From assembly GCF_002261185.1 (NCBI RefSeq), contig NZ_NEVQ01000017.1, positions 1-64,000 of the forward strand: 64,000 nucleotides of DNA. The letters run 5' to 3'. The stretch is from Bordetella genomosp. 4. GTDB lineage: Bacteria > Pseudomonadota > Gammaproteobacteria > Burkholderiales > Burkholderiaceae_B. This document shows, piece by piece, positions 35,656-46,194 of this stretch (positions within the stretch are counted from its first letter, which is position 1; every line of letters begins with the position of its first letter). The translations under genes were made by a program, and so were the position numbers. Under the pieces are notes generated by a model, which saw nothing but the letters and a program-made list of their open reading frames with translations, made no database searches and had not been told where the DNA came from.

Positions 35656-37134
35656 TTATTCCTCGTTGAACCAATGGGCCCGGGCACGCATGATCAAGTC
35701 GCTGGCCTGTTGTTCGTCGATACCGGCAATTTCCGCCAGCTCGTCAGTAGCCAGCTCAGCCAGATCGTCACGGGTCAACACTTGACGTTCGGCCAGCTTG
35801 GCAGCCAGCTCGGGCGTCACGCCTTCGAGCTCGAGCAGGTCCTGAGCCGTTTCAAGGCGTTCTTCCTGAGCGATGGCCTCGGTCAAGAGCGCATTGCGGG
35901 CACGGGCGCGCAACTCGTTGATGGTGTCTTCGTCAAACGCTTCGATTTCCAGCAACTCGGGCAGGGGCACGTAAGCGATTTCCTCGATACCGGTAAACCC
36001 TTCATCAATCAGGATGTCGGCGACTTCTTCGTCGACGTCCAGCTTGTTCATGAATGTGGTACGCAGGCCAGCACGCTCGGATTCCTGGCGGCTGAGGCTT
36101 TCTTCTGGCGTCATGATGTTGATCTGCCAGCCGGTCAGCTCGGAAGCCAGGCGCACGTTTTGGCCTTTGGCGCCGATGGCCTTGGGCAGGTTTTCCTCGT
36201 CGACCACCACGTCCATGGCGTGTTTGTCTTCGTCGACCACGATCGACTCGACATTGGCCGGCGCCAGGGCACCGATGACGAACTGCGCAGGATCCTCGGA
36301 CCAGAGCACGATATCGACCTGTTCGCCGCCCAATTCGTTACGCACGGCGGTCACGCGCGAGCCGCGCATCCCGACACACGTCCCGATAGGATCGATGCGC
36401 TTGTCGTAGGCCACTACGGCGATCTTGGCGCGTACGCCGGGGTCACGTGCAGCAGCCTTGATCTCGAGCAGACCCTGCTCGATTTCGGGGACTTCGTTTT
36501 CGAACAACTGACGGATGAAATCAGGCGATGTACGCGACAGGATGACCTGTTGGCCGCGGGCAGCGTGATCGACCTTGAGCACATAGGCACGCAGACGGTC
36601 GCCGACGCGGAAATTTTCCTTCGGAATCATCTCGGAGCGCGGCAAGCGGGCTTCGATCTTGCCGGTTTCGACAATGATGTCGCCCTTGTCCATGCGCTTG
36701 ATCGTGCCGGAGATGATGGTCTCGCCACGATCCAGAAAGTCGTTGAGGACCTGCTCGCGCTCGGCGTCACGGATTTTTTGCAGGATGGCCTGCTTGGCAG
36801 CCTGCGCCCCGATACGACCGAATTCGATCGGCTCGAGCGGTTCTTCGATGTATTCGCCCACCTGAATATTGGGCTGAATTTCGATGGCGTCAGATAGCAT
36901 TTCCTGCTTGTCCGGCTCTTGCAGGCCGGCCTCGTCAGGCACCACCAGCCACCGGCGGAAACCCTCGTGGCTGCCAGTCTCGCGATCGATGGAGACGCGG
37001 ATTTCGGCGTCGTCCTTGAAACGCTTTTTCATGGCCGAAGCCAGCGCGCTCTCGAGCGCTCCGAATACGACTTCACGCGTGACGTTTTTCTCACGCGCCA
37101 AGGCATCGACCAACAGAAGAATTTCGCGACTCAT
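35656..37134 (-). CDS. nusA: Transcription elongation factor NusA
   Basis: 492 residues with the full proteobacterial architecture: N-terminal RNA polymerase-binding domain (1-130), S1 (about 135-200, [17 protein letters not shown]), KH1 and KH2 (to about 345; [10 protein letters not shown]), and two C-terminal acidic repeats (about 365-490). NusA promotes pausing, intrinsic termination and rRNA antitermination, linking it to the boxA of the rRNA operon at the left edge. Its ATG overlaps the rimP stop by 4 bp. Confidence 0.97.
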   Translation of the reverse strand: MSREILLLVDALAREKNVTREVVFGALESALASAMKKRFKDDAEIRVSIDRETGSHEGFRRWLVVPDEAGLQEPDKQEMLSDAIEIQPNIQVGEYIEEPLEPIEFGRIGAQAAKQAILQKIRDAEREQVLNDFLDRGETIISGTIKRMDKGDIIVETGKIEARLPRSEMIPKENFRVGDRLRAYVLKVDHAARGQQVILSRTSPDFIRQLFENEVPEIEQGLLEIKAAARDPGVRAKIAVVAYDKRIDPIGTCVGMRGSRVTAVRNELGGEQVDIVLWSEDPAQFVIGALAPANVESIVVDEDKHAMDVVVDEENLPKAIGAKGQNVRLASELTGWQINIMTPEESLSRQESERAGLRTTFMNKLDVDEEVADILIDEGFTGIEEIAYVPLPELLEIEAFDEDTINELRARARNALLTEAIAQEERLETAQDLLELEGVTPELAAKLAERQVLTRDDLAELATDELAEIAGIDEQQASDLIMRARAHWFNEE

Positions 37135-37637
37135 CGCTTTTTGCCCTTGAAATCCAGAACGGGATCCAGTTTGGCACGCTCGATATCACCGAACGTGAAA
37201 CTCAATACCTGGATGTCGTTCTTTTTTGCCTCAAATTCGAGACCGAATACGGTCTGCTGCGCATTGGCCGCCGTGTCACTCTCTGCGCCCTGCGCTGCCT
37301 CAGGCAGCGACAGAATGCCGGAAAACACTTTACGTCCATCCAGCGGCTCGCGCAGTTTGATCTCGATACGTTCGCCCACGAAACGGCGCAGCTCGGCCTC
37401 GGTGCGCAACGGGCGATCCGTGCCCGGCGAGCCGACTTCGAGCCGCTTGTAGTCGATGTTTTCGACTTCGTAGACGCGCGACAACTGGCGCGAGACCTGC
37501 TCGCAGTCCTCGATGCGCACGCCCCCGACCTTATCGATGGTGACGCGCAATAGGCCCAGCGCAGCACGTTCCACGTCGACTAATTCGACGTCCATGCCGG
37601 CCAATGCCTGTTGGGTCAATGCGTAAATATCTGCCAT
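37131..37637 (-). CDS. rimP: Ribosome maturation factor RimP
   Basis: 168 residues from ATG 37637 ([22 protein letters not shown]). RimP helps 30S assembly around S12. The motifs [16 protein letters not shown] ([17 protein letters not shown]) and [14 protein letters not shown] are clear. A poorly conserved stretch, [17 protein letters not shown] (about residues 120-136), is an insertion in the C-terminal domain. A strong terminator hairpin ends 6 nt before the ATG, leaving only a weak GAG as ribosome site. First gene of rimP-nusA-infB-rbfA-truB-typA. Confidence 0.94.
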   Translation of the reverse strand: MADIYALTQQALAGMDVELVDVERAALGLLRVTIDKVGGVRIEDCEQVSRQLSRVYEVENIDYKRLEVGSPGTDRPLRTEAELRRFVGERIEIKLREPLDGRKVFSGILSLPEAAQGAESDTAANAQQTVFGLEFEAKKNDIQVLSFTFGDIERAKLDPVLDFKGKKR

Positions 37638-37643
37638 ACACTC

Positions 37644-37671
37644 AAAAAAAATGGGCTGCAAACCCAGCCCA
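37644..37671 (-). terminator. Intrinsic terminator/attenuator directly before rimP
   Basis: On the minus strand, TGGGCTG-GGTTTG-CAGCCCA (37652-37671; 7 bp stem) is followed by eight T (37644-37651) and then GAGTGT-ATG of rimP. This is a textbook intrinsic terminator placed in the leader of the nusA operon, where NusA itself could tune read-through. Confidence 0.75.
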
Positions 37672-37885
37672 CTGTATTGCCTGGCCCTCGGATTACCGGC
37701 TAACGGGACACCCCACCAGCGCTCGACACCGAACCCAAGCCCAAAAGAAGCACACCCGAACACTTATCCAGGCGACAGCATATGCTGCGGCACATGACAA
37801 GGACGCACCCGTGGGTGCATGCGCGCCATGAAAACCAATGATTTTACCAGATAATTGCGAAAATTGCCTGCTATGTCGCGGGTTT

Positions 37886-37918
37886 ACGTCAAGGGCACCA
37901 GGATAGTGCCTTTGACGT
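37886..37918 (-). terminator. Hairpin after rluB
   Basis: 13 bp stem with one mismatch (37886-37898 with 37906-37918) and a 7 nt loop, starting 15 bp beyond the rluB stop. No T run follows. Between it and the rimP terminator (37672-37885) lie a TAAAAT -10-like box on the minus strand near 37840-37850, a GCACCC/GGGTGC hairpin and the 12 bp palindrome CAGCATATGCTG (37776-37787). The operon promoter is probably here, but I cannot fix its -35. Confidence 0.45.
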
Positions 37919-37932
37919 CGCGGCGTTACCAC

Positions 37933-40755
37933 TCAGCGGTCGCCACGCCCACGGCCACCGCCCAGAAAGCCCAGGCGCGACTCGTGCGCCGAGGCGCTCT
38001 TGGGCTGCCAATCGTCGCCTTTGGGGCCGCGCTGCGGACGGCCTTTACCGCCGCCGTTGCCTTGCGGCTTGCCATTGCGCGCCGCTTGGTTGCCACGCGG
38101 GCCGCCTTGACCGCCACCGGGTTTTCCATTGGGCCGGTTCGGACCTTTGCGCTGATTGCCGGACGCGCCGGGAACGCCCGGCGCCGATACAGCCATCTCG
38201 CCACCCGGCCCCTTGGGGCGGCGCGGTTTGCCATGCTTTGAAAACTTGCCATCACCGCGCTTGTTGCCGCCCTGATAGCCGCCTTCGCTGTTACCCCCCT
38301 GCCCGGCATTGCCATAGCCGCCGCTACCGCCCTGCCCGCCTGCCGGATTGCCAGAACCACCGCCGAACTGAGCACCGGGGCCCTTGCCGCCGCGCCGTCC
38401 ACCCGCCTTGTGGCCGCCCTGCATACCCCCAGGCTTGCCACCCGGCTTGCCGCCCTTGCCACCACGCCCGCCGTCCTTACCTAGCGGATGCCCATTGGCG
38501 TATCCGCCCGTGAACATCAAGCCAGTACCGAAGGGATCAGACGGTGAAGACGCCACCTGGCCAGCACTGCCCGGGCGCCCGCCCTGCAATTTGCCACGAC
38601 GGCCGAAGCGCGCACCATTCATGCCATTGCGATCCAAGGTGCCAAACCCGGGGGGCAGAGCACTGTCGTGCGAACGCGGTTGACGCGCATGGCGACCGCC
38701 GTCGGCATCGTCATCATCGCGCAACAGGCCCAACTGGACCATCAGCGCCGTCACCAGGGAGGAATCCAGTTCATCCCAACGGCCGCGGCGCAGGTTGCGC
38801 GGCAACACCAGATCACCAAAGCGAGTACGGATCAAACGGCTGACCGTCACACCTACCGCCTCGAACATCCGGCGGACTTCGCGGTTGCGCCCTTCTTGGA
38901 GCGTAACGCGATACCACCGGTTGCTGCCGTCGCCGCCCAGATAGTCCAGCGAGCCAAAGGCCGCCATACCGTCTTCGAGTTGAATGCCCTCGACCAGGGA
39001 TTTGCGCGTGGCGTCGTCCATTTCGCCCAGCACACGCACCGCGTACTCACGCTCGGTACCGTAACGGGGGTGCATGATGCGGTTGGCCATGTCACCCGAC
39101 GTGGTGAAAATCAACAGCCCTTCGGTGTTCAAATCCAGACGCCCGACCGACAGCCATTTGCCGGTACGCAGCTTGGGCAAACGCGCGAACACGTTGGCGC
39201 GGCCACCAGGATCGTCGTGGCTAACGATTTCGCCTGCAGGCTTGTGATACAGGATGACACGAGGTGGTTTTCGCGTATTGGTACGAGCAACCGGCTTGCC
39301 GTTGACCCGGACCAGGTCCGTGGGCGAAACGCGCTGACCGATGTGCGCCGGCTCACCATTGACCGACACGCGGCCGGCCGTGATCAATTCTTCCATTTCG
39401 CGGCGCGAGCCAATGCCCGCGTCCGCCAGGACTTTGTGCAGCTTGGGCATCGCGGCATCGCTATTCAGATATTTGCCCAGGCGCTGCTCGCTACGATCGG
39501 CATGCTCTAAATAAGAGAGCATCTGTTCGGCCTCGCGTTCGGCGCCGCGGCCGCCAGCCACCTCGCCCGAGGGCACGTCCGGCGAGCCATCTACCGATCC
39601 CGGCGCCCCCGCGACACCCGTCGCATCGCCACGACGGCGGCGGAACGGGGTACGCAGCTTACGACCACGGCTGCCACGTGCCGCATTGGGATCCCCTTCG
39701 TTGGTCTGACCTGCCGCTGCCTGGGCAAACTCGGCAGTAGCGGGCGATGCCTCACCAGACTCGGAAGCCGGTCGTTGATTTTCCATGGCATTTCCCCCGC
39801 GCCGGCGATTCGGACGACCTTCGGTCACCGCGGGCTCTGCCGAAGCAGCACTTTCAGACCCGATCGACGCAAAAGGAGCGGCTACTGGTTTCGCGACAGG
39901 CTCGGCGGACTCGAACAGGTCAGCCTGGCCTGACGCGCGCGTTTCAGCAACAACCGGCCGGCCAGGCACGGAAGGCGCCGCAGAGGGGGCAGAACCTGCA
40001 GAAAACGATCCAGCCGTTCCTTCATGCGAAGCAGGCTGCGAGGCAGCAGCGCGTTCCGTTGCGACAACAGGCACGTTACGCTCGATTGCTGCGGCAGCCA
40101 CACCCCGCACTGCCGTGACGACGGGCGCCGCAACGACAGACGAGGTGGCGTTTTCTGCCACGGTGGGCGTCACCGTATCGGCCGATGCCGCGCCTGCGGC
40201 GGCTTTGCGGGTACGCGTACGCTTGACGGCGGGCTCTGCTGCAACAGCCTCGACCGAGCCGCCCGATACCGCCTTGGATTTGGTCGACTTGCTTGCTGTC
40301 GATTTGGTCGCAGCGACCTTGGACTGCGTGACGGATTCGGACGCTGAGCCCACCGTGGAGCTGTCTGCCGCCGCTTTATCGGCTGCCGACTTCGTGGCTA
40401 CCGTTTTTCTGGCTGCAGTCTTTGTCGCCGGTTTAGCCGCCGACTTGACCGCTGCAGGCTTGTCGTCTGCCGACTTGGCCTTCGCCTTGGACGATGCAGG
40501 TTTCTCCCCCGCCGACTTGGCGGCGGACTTGGTTGCAGCCGTCTTCGTTGCGGTTTTGGTCGCTGCAGACTTACCCGCGGCCTTTGTTGTCGCGGCCTTC
40601 GTCGCGGGCACTTTCACTGTCGACTTGGCCGCCGCAGATTTGCTGGCAGCGCTCTTGGTCGTTCGGACTTTCGTCACCACAGGCGACTCGCCGGCCAGCG
40701 AATCAGGAACAGGAGAATCGTCTTGCATTTTTTTACGCGTCATTTCGGTTGTCAC
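37933..40755 (-). CDS. rluB: 23S rRNA pseudouridine synthase RluB with very long low-complexity tails
   Basis: 940 residues, about three times a normal RluB. Only residues about 440-690 are the enzyme: an S4 domain ([21 protein letters not shown]), the catalytic motif [14 protein letters not shown], and [15 protein letters not shown]. It modifies U2605-region 23S rRNA. Residues 1-200 are Ala/Lys/Ser/Thr-rich repeats ([19 protein letters not shown]), like histone H1 tails. Residues 200-430 are Ala/Ser/Pro-rich with RRR patches. Residues 700-940 are Gly/Arg/Lys/Asn-rich ([16 protein letters not shown]). Start GTG 40755 has GGAG 8 nt upstream; ATG 40743 is possible. Both tails look disordered and nucleic-acid binding (inferred). 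Confidence 0.88.
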   Translation of the reverse strand: MTTEMTRKKMQDDSPVPDSLAGESPVVTKVRTTKSAASKSAAAKSTVKVPATKAATTKAAGKSAATKTATKTAATKSAAKSAGEKPASSKAKAKSADDKPAAVKSAAKPATKTAARKTVATKSAADKAAADSSTVGSASESVTQSKVAATKSTASKSTKSKAVSGGSVEAVAAEPAVKRTRTRKAAAGAASADTVTPTVAENATSSVVAAPVVTAVRGVAAAAIERNVPVVATERAAASQPASHEGTAGSFSAGSAPSAAPSVPGRPVVAETRASGQADLFESAEPVAKPVAAPFASIGSESAASAEPAVTEGRPNRRRGGNAMENQRPASESGEASPATAEFAQAAAGQTNEGDPNAARGSRGRKLRTPFRRRRGDATGVAGAPGSVDGSPDVPSGEVAGGRGAEREAEQMLSYLEHADRSEQRLGKYLNSDAAMPKLHKVLADAGIGSRREMEELITAGRVSVNGEPAHIGQRVSPTDLVRVNGKPVARTNTRKPPRVILYHKPAGEIVSHDDPGGRANVFARLPKLRTGKWLSVGRLDLNTEGLLIFTTSGDMANRIMHPRYGTEREYAVRVLGEMDDATRKSLVEGIQLEDGMAAFGSLDYLGGDGSNRWYRVTLQEGRNREVRRMFEAVGVTVSRLIRTRFGDLVLPRNLRRGRWDELDSSLVTALMVQLGLLRDDDDADGGRHARQPRSHDSALPPGFGTLDRNGMNGARFGRRGKLQGGRPGSAGQVASSPSDPFGTGLMFTGGYANGHPLGKDGGRGGKGGKPGGKPGGMQGGHKAGGRRGGKGPGAQFGGGSGNPAGGQGGSGGYGNAGQGGNSEGGYQGGNKRGDGKFSKHGKPRRPKGPGGEMAVSAPGVPGASGNQRKGPNRPNGKPGGGQGGPRGNQAARNGKPQGNGGGKGRPQRGPKGDDWQPKSASAHESRLGFLGGGRGRGDR

Positions 40756-40775
40756 GGAGACAGCTCCAGAATTCT

Positions 40776-41978
40776 TTAAGCTTTCGCCAACCCGCCTTGC
40801 GCGGATTGGTCTTCATCATCAGCGGAGGGAGAATCCTCAGCCTCGGAGGCTTCAGCCTCGGGCGCAGACTCTTGCGATTCCGCTTCGGCAATTGTTGATT
40901 CGACGTCGATGCGAGGCGTCTCCAGCCCAGCTTCGTCCGCCACGGCGGGATCTGCATCCAACACCGCCACATCTTCGCCAGATGCCTCAGCATCCGCCTC
41001 TACCGCAGCAGGCTCAAGCGTCATATCGGCATCAACCTCTACCGGCGCAGACTCGAGCGTCGCATCGGCATCCACCCCTACCGGCGCAGATTCAAGCGTC
41101 GTATCAGCATCTGCCTGTACCGGTACAGGCTCGGATGTCGCGTCGGCACCGACTGCCGTGGCATCGATGGACACCGCATCCTCTGTATCGGATACGGCTG
41201 GCGTGTCCGGCGCGGCATTGGCGTCTTCGCTGGAGACCGACTCAGAACCAGAAGACTCATCGGCAGCCGCATTTTCGACCGGCTCCGCGGCCTCAGCGGA
41301 AACAACAGCATCGCCCTCGGCAGCCTCTGTCCCGGCACCGGCCGCCTCAGCACCCTGCGATTCGGAAGCGTCTGCACCGGGCTCCGCCGCCTGAGGATCA
41401 CTGACTTCGAGGGTGACTTCGGAGCCCCCCAGATCCAGCCCCTGCAACGCAGCGGCCGCCTGTGCGCTATCCAATGGCGGCAGCTCGTCCAGCGCGCGCA
41501 GCCCCAGATCATCAAGAAATTGCCGCGTCGTGCCAAACAAGGCCGGCCGCCCCGGCGCATCGCGATGGCCGATGACCTCGATCCAGCCGCGGTCCTCGAG
41601 GGTCTTGACGATTTGAGACGAGACCGTCACCCCGCGAATGTCTTCGATGTCACCGCGCGTCACCGGCTGGCGCCAGGCTACGATCGCCAGCGTTTCCATC
41701 ACGGCTCGAGAATATTTGGGCGGCCGCTCGGGATTCAGGCGTTCCAGATAGCGCTGCATTTGCGGGCGGCTCTGAAAACGCCACCCTGTCGCCAACTGCG
41801 CCAAGTCCATTCCGCGGTTCGCCCAATGTTCCTGCAGCTCCTGCAGCATCGCCCGCAGCCTGTCGTTATCGAAATCGGGATCTTCGCCGAACAGCTTGCG
41901 CATTTCGGTCAATGGCATGGGCTGGCTGGCGCATAGCAGCGCAGCTTCCAGCACATAAGTTGCCTCGCTATTGTCCAT
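40776..41978 (-). CDS. scpB: Segregation and condensation protein ScpB with an acidic C-terminal tail
   Basis: 400 residues. Residues 1-185 are ScpB with its two winged-helix domains ([52 protein letters not shown]). ScpB is the kleisin-associated subunit of the SMC-ScpAB condensin. Residues about 190-400 are a very acidic Ala/Glu/Asp/Ser tail containing three near-copies of a 17-18 residue unit ([13 protein letters not shown] type). Typical ScpB is about 180-280 residues. It is 20 bp upstream of rluB, whose tails are basic. scpA is not in the window. Confidence 0.9.
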   Translation of the reverse strand: MDNSEATYVLEAALLCASQPMPLTEMRKLFGEDPDFDNDRLRAMLQELQEHWANRGMDLAQLATGWRFQSRPQMQRYLERLNPERPPKYSRAVMETLAIVAWRQPVTRGDIEDIRGVTVSSQIVKTLEDRGWIEVIGHRDAPGRPALFGTTRQFLDDLGLRALDELPPLDSAQAAAALQGLDLGGSEVTLEVSDPQAAEPGADASESQGAEAAGAGTEAAEGDAVVSAEAAEPVENAAADESSGSESVSSEDANAAPDTPAVSDTEDAVSIDATAVGADATSEPVPVQADADTTLESAPVGVDADATLESAPVEVDADMTLEPAAVEADAEASGEDVAVLDADPAVADEAGLETPRIDVESTIAEAESQESAPEAEASEAEDSPSADDEDQSAQGGLAKA

Positions 41979-42012
41979 TGAGCTTCTGTCTACCTACATA
42001 AAAAGGGCAAAT

Positions 42013-42041
42013 TTGCGTCGACTCTGAAAAGACGCTATGAT
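42013..42041 (+). promoter_or_regulatory. Promoter of initiator tRNA gene
   Basis: TTGCGT (42013-42018), 17 bp spacer, TATGAT (42036-42041), then TTCGTTCTC. Its -10/discriminator resembles the other stable-RNA promoters of the window. Confidence 0.75.
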
Positions 42042-42055
42042 TTCGTTCTCTCAGA

Positions 42056-42132
<77 letters not shown>

Positions 42133-42140
42133 AATTTCTT

Positions 42141-42170
42141 AAAGGCCTGGCTTACCGCCGGGCCTTTTTG
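42141..42170 (+). terminator. Terminator of tRNA-fMet
   Basis: AAAGGCCTGGC-TTACC-GCCGGGCCTTT (11 bp stem with one T-G) followed by TT, 9 nt after the tRNA CCA. Confidence 0.85.
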
Positions 42171-42870
42171 TTTGTTGTGATGATCGTCGCAAGCTTGCTG
42201 GGCAAAGCCGGCTTCGGCTACAGCGCCGAGATCGGCGCCCACCCGCCCACAGAAGCCATGAAGCTCCGATAGCGGAAAAACCGATGTAGCGTGGACTTGC
42301 GTAATGTTCACGACGTTCCTGTTAGACGTAGCATCGTGCCGCCCCGCACCGAAAAGCGCCTTGGGCTTGCACCATGCCGCGCGTATCAGTGCGCAGCGCC
42401 GCACCAGCGGCATTTGCTGAAAAAAATGAACCTGAATCGCCTGGCCCCAAAGCGCAGGACGGAGACACAGGACACCCCTTCCCCGGAGCGACACACATGT
42501 CAGACCGATGGTGCCCCGTGACCATGCACAGGACGAACTCGTCTGACAGCGACACTAAGCCGACGATTTTTAGACATATGGGACGACCATCTGTCTGCAT
42601 GACCGGCCAGCACGGGCGGCCTGCCAACTCATCCGGCAACCCCCACGACCAGCGCTGGATCCGTTGTAACGGCACCGGCTGTCGGACGGCCCGCCGCGGA
42701 AATACCCGCCGCGGCTTTGCCTGCACCCTAGCCAAGCAACACGGTTATACCGGAGCACATTGCCCGCCCATGGAGGCTGGCGGCTGGAGTGACGTTGGTC
42801 TACATGAAGACAGTTCCTCAATTATACCCACAATGCCCTCACAGACAAAGCATGGCGAGACAATCTGCCG
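42171..42870. other. 700 bp without a recognisable gene between tRNA-fMet and the CobW gene
   Basis: Open frames here (for example 42322-42735 and 42111-42494 on the minus strand) have no recognisable domain and poor ribosome sites. Visible structure: the inverted repeat GTCAGAC (42499-42505) / GTCTGAC (42541-42547) enclosing a smaller ATGGT/ACCAT stem, and a direct repeat CCGCCGCGG around 42691-42712. It may be a decayed gene; metal-related genes often follow CobW GTPases. No cobalamin-riboswitch box was seen. Confidence 0.4.
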
Positions 42871-43920
42871 CTACGATTGTGCGGCGAATCCCTCGGACTC
42901 CGATAGCCGCAGCGAGCGGCGTAACGCTTGGACCAGGATTTCGGGATCCAAGTCGCGGACGATCAGCACCAGCCAGGAACGATGGTCGCCGTCAGGCCAC
43001 GCTGCCAACGGCTCAATGGGATAAAGATCGCGATGGACGCCATGAACGGCGCAAGGCAAAGACTCACCCTCGAACCGGATCAGACCCTTGATGCGCAACA
43101 ACCCGCGATGATGCGCTTCTTGGAGTTGCGCCATCCCTGTCAAAAACAGGGCCCGGCTGACTGGCGCTGACCATTGCAGTACGGCATGCCTGACTTGAGG
43201 ATGGCGGATACTGCGCAACGACAAAAAGCCCGACAGCCAGCGATTCGACTCATTCGGATCCGCCTGTGAACGCTCAATGCCGGAGGCCGTCAGCCGCTCA
43301 TCCAATGGCGAATCAGGCCGCTGCACCAAGACTGGCACGCCGGGATTGATCTGCCTGACTGACCGAATGGCCTCATCCAGGGCCGCGGGCTCGACGAGAT
43401 CGGCTTTCGTGCACACGATCCTATCCGCCGCGGCCACTTGCTGCGCAGCCTCGGGCTGCTCCTGCAACTGAACCTGAATGTGTTTCGCGTCCACTACTGT
43501 GATGGTGCCGCGGTAAACATAACGCTCAGCCACAAAGTGCTCATGACGCAGCGTGAACAAAATCGCAGCAGGCGTGGCCAGCCCTGTGGTCTCAATCACT
43601 ACCCGGCGAAAGCGCGGAATCTGCCGGCGCAATGCCGACATAAAAAGTTCGCGCAAGGTATTCACCAAGTCTCCATTGACGGAACAACAAATGCAGCCGC
43701 CTTCGATAAGAATGATGCGGCCCTCTGCATGGCGCAACAAATGATGATCGACACCGATATCGCCCACCTCATTGACGATGACGGCCGCGTCCGCATATGC
43801 GGGCTCGCGGACCAGGCGATTGAGCAGCGTGGTTTTGCCGCTGCCCAGAAAGCCGGTCAGCACAGTCACGCCGATGCGATGATCGCCGGCGTCATGAGGG
43901 GGGTGTGCAGAACTAGACAT
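42871..43920 (-). CDS. CobW/YjiA-type G3E GTPase, probable metal chaperone
   Basis: 349 residues from ATG 43920. Walker A is GFLGSGKTTLL, followed by the metal-binding CxCC motif in EGGCICCSVNGDL, then ETTGLATPA and TKADLVE (G4). The C-terminal CobW_C domain ends near LVLIVRDLDPEILVQAL. G3E GTPases deliver zinc, cobalt or nickel to client proteins. Longer starts at 43983 and 44052 are open and cannot be excluded; family N-termini are short. It diverges from cpdB. No cobalamin genes are nearby, so a ZNG1/YjiA-like zinc role is more likely than B12 synthesis (inference). Confidence 0.87.
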   Translation of the reverse strand: MSSSAHPPHDAGDHRIGVTVLTGFLGSGKTTLLNRLVREPAYADAAVIVNEVGDIGVDHHLLRHAEGRIILIEGGCICCSVNGDLVNTLRELFMSALRRQIPRFRRVVIETTGLATPAAILFTLRHEHFVAERYVYRGTITVVDAKHIQVQLQEQPEAAQQVAAADRIVCTKADLVEPAALDEAIRSVRQINPGVPVLVQRPDSPLDERLTASGIERSQADPNESNRWLSGFLSLRSIRHPQVRHAVLQWSAPVSRALFLTGMAQLQEAHHRGLLRIKGLIRFEGESLPCAVHGVHRDLYPIEPLAAWPDGDHRSWLVLIVRDLDPEILVQALRRSLRLSESEGFAAQS

Positions 43921-44076
43921 GAGCGAAATTTTGACGGCAGTGCTCGATAAAGGAAAGGGAGAAGCAACGCTACCATTCGACATACTGTCATCTCTCAGAC
44001 ATCCATTGGTCACAAGCCCGTCAGCAATACCCCCAATACTCTGCGACTCCATTTATAACTACATCAGGAGTTTCCG

Positions 44077-46194
44077 ATGTCTGTGCGCGTGCCGTTCCTG
44101 AACCGTCGACTAGCCTTCGCGCGAGTGATGCTTGCGCTGGCTTTGGCCGGTTCCCTTTCCGCTTGCAGCAACAGTGACGACTCTGACGACGATAATGCGT
44201 CGCCACCAGAGGTCCAGGAAAAAGCCTCGGCAAATCTGGCCCTGCTGGCGACGACGGATCTGCATTTCAACGTCCGCAGCTACGACTATTTCAAACTCGC
44301 GGAAGACCCGACCTATGGCTTTGAACGCACGGCCACGCTGATCCGCGCTGCCCGCCAGGAATTCCCGAATACGTTGCTCGTAGACAACGGCGACACGATT
44401 CAAGGAACCGCGCTGGCCGATTACGAGGCCCAGGTGTCACCCATTACCTGCAGCCAACAATCGTCCATGTACAAGGCAATGGCAGTATTGCAGTACGACG
44501 CCGGCACCCTGGGCAATCATGAATTCAACTACGGACTGCCCTATTTGAACCAAGTGCTGGGCGGCGGGCTGAATGTGGAAGGCGTAGACGCCAGCCTGTC
44601 ATGCATGGGCCCAGGATTCCCGATGACGCTCGCCAACGTGCAAAGCGTCGCCAGCGGCAAGGAATTACTGCCGCCCCACGTCATCCTGGAACGCGAAATC
44701 AATGCCACGCAAGAGGACGGCGACCTCGTCAAGCTGCCCATCAAGATCGGCGTGATCGGCCTGACCACCCCCGGCATCATGAACTGGGACAAGCGCTACC
44801 TCGAAAACAAAGTCACGATCAGCGACGGCCGCGCCGCCGTTCAAGCCCAAGTCGCCCAAGCGCGCGCCGAAGGCGCCGATCTGGTTTTCGTATTGCTGCA
44901 CGGCGGGATGAGCGATGCGAACTATTCCGCGGACATGGAAAACCCCGGGCTGTACATTGCACAGGTCGCCGGTATCGACGGCCTGATCATGGGGCACCAG
45001 CACAGCACATTCCCCGATCGCGGCAAGAATCCCGCCTATACCTATCCCGGTGTGGATAATGCCGCCGGCACGGTATACGGTGTGCCGGCCGTCATGGCCA
45101 GTTCATGGGGCAAGGGCCTGGGCGTGATTGACTACACCCTGCGATGGGACGGCAAAGCGTGGAGCATCGACACCTCGAAAACCACGGCGGAAATACGCAC
45201 CATTCAAAGCACCGACGCCAACGGCGGCACGCAATATGTCGCGGCCGACTCGGCTGTCGCAGCCTCTGTGCAGACACAGCACGAAGCCGCAGTGGAGTAT
45301 GTCAAGACCCCCATCGGTAACTCGAACTTCCGCATGAGCACACTGTTTGCTGATGTCGGGGATCCGGGCGCGATTCAATTGGTCAATCAGGCGCAGCAAG
45401 CCTATGTCAGCGACTATGTAACCGCCAATCTGCCGCCGTATGCCGACCTGCCGATCCTGTCGATCAGCGCGCCGTTCAAAGCGGGATTCCAAGGCGGCGG
45501 AGACTACACCGATGTCGCGCCAGGCGCGCTGGCCATTTATCACGCTGCGGACCTGTATCTGTACCCCAACACGGTGTATGCCGTGAAGGTCACGGGCGCA
45601 GAGCTCAAGCTCTGGCTGGAAAATGCCGCCTTGCGCTTTAACCGGATTGACCCTTCATCGACACAAGATCAGTGGCTGATCAAAGACACCAAAACCGGTC
45701 AAGTGCCCTCGGGGCAATCCGCTTTCGCCGGCTATAACTTTGACATGTTCACCACGCCAGACCTGCAATATGAGATCGACGTCACTCAACCGCAGGGCAG
45801 CCGCATCAAAAATCTGACGTATCTCAACGCACCGGTAGATGGCAAGGAGTTCATCGTCGCCACCAACAACTATCGTGCCGAAAGCAGCGCTCGCTATATC
45901 CTGGGTGAAGGCAAGGCGTTTGACATTGTCTACGCATCACCCGATGCGAATCGCGATGTAGTGATCAACTACATCAAGAGCAATCCGCAAATCACCCGCA
46001 GCGCAAACGGCTCGGCTCGCAGCTGGCGCTTTACTCCTGTGAATACCGCAGGCGCCGTGCTGTTCAAATCAGGCAAAGACTCATTGAGTGTTGCGCAAGC
46101 AGCCGGCCTGACGGGAATCGCGCTGGTCAATGCCGATGATGGCTCGGGGGAGGGGCGCGCGGTCTACAGCATCGATTTGTCGCAGACCAACTGA
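44077..46194 (+). CDS. cpdB: 2',3'-cyclic-nucleotide 2'-phosphodiesterase/3'-nucleotidase-type lipoprotein
   Basis: 705 residues. The signal peptide ends in the lipobox LSAC (Cys30), so it is a lipoprotein rather than soluble periplasmic like E. coli CpdB. The metallophosphatase domain has TTDLHFN, DNGDTIQG, GNHEFNYG, LLHGG and GHQHS, the five metal motifs. The C-terminal nucleotidase domain binds the substrate (about 400-640). It hydrolyses cyclic or 3' nucleotides for salvage outside the cytoplasm. AGGAG lies before ATG 44077. Motif LLATTDLH...YDYF is nearer CpdB than UshA. Confidence 0.88.
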   Translation: MSVRVPFLNRRLAFARVMLALALAGSLSACSNSDDSDDDNASPPEVQEKASANLALLATTDLHFNVRSYDYFKLAEDPTYGFERTATLIRAARQEFPNTLLVDNGDTIQGTALADYEAQVSPITCSQQSSMYKAMAVLQYDAGTLGNHEFNYGLPYLNQVLGGGLNVEGVDASLSCMGPGFPMTLANVQSVASGKELLPPHVILEREINATQEDGDLVKLPIKIGVIGLTTPGIMNWDKRYLENKVTISDGRAAVQAQVAQARAEGADLVFVLLHGGMSDANYSADMENPGLYIAQVAGIDGLIMGHQHSTFPDRGKNPAYTYPGVDNAAGTVYGVPAVMASSWGKGLGVIDYTLRWDGKAWSIDTSKTTAEIRTIQSTDANGGTQYVAADSAVAASVQTQHEAAVEYVKTPIGNSNFRMSTLFADVGDPGAIQLVNQAQQAYVSDYVTANLPPYADLPILSISAPFKAGFQGGGDYTDVAPGALAIYHAADLYLYPNTVYAVKVTGAELKLWLENAALRFNRIDPSSTQDQWLIKDTKTGQVPSGQSAFAGYNFDMFTTPDLQYEIDVTQPQGSRIKNLTYLNAPVDGKEFIVATNNYRAESSARYILGEGKAFDIVYASPDANRDVVINYIKSNPQITRSANGSARSWRFTPVNTAGAVLFKSGKDSLSVAQAAGLTGIALVNADDGSGEGRAVYSIDLSQTN

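Noticed and set aside
37776..37787. Palindrome CAGCATATGCTG as a regulator operator
   Set aside because: A single 12 bp palindrome without a second copy or a known regulator nearby; chance cannot be excluded.
42171..42870. Cobalamin riboswitch near the CobW gene
   Set aside because: No B12-box-like sequence was seen, and the region is downstream of the gene, not upstream.
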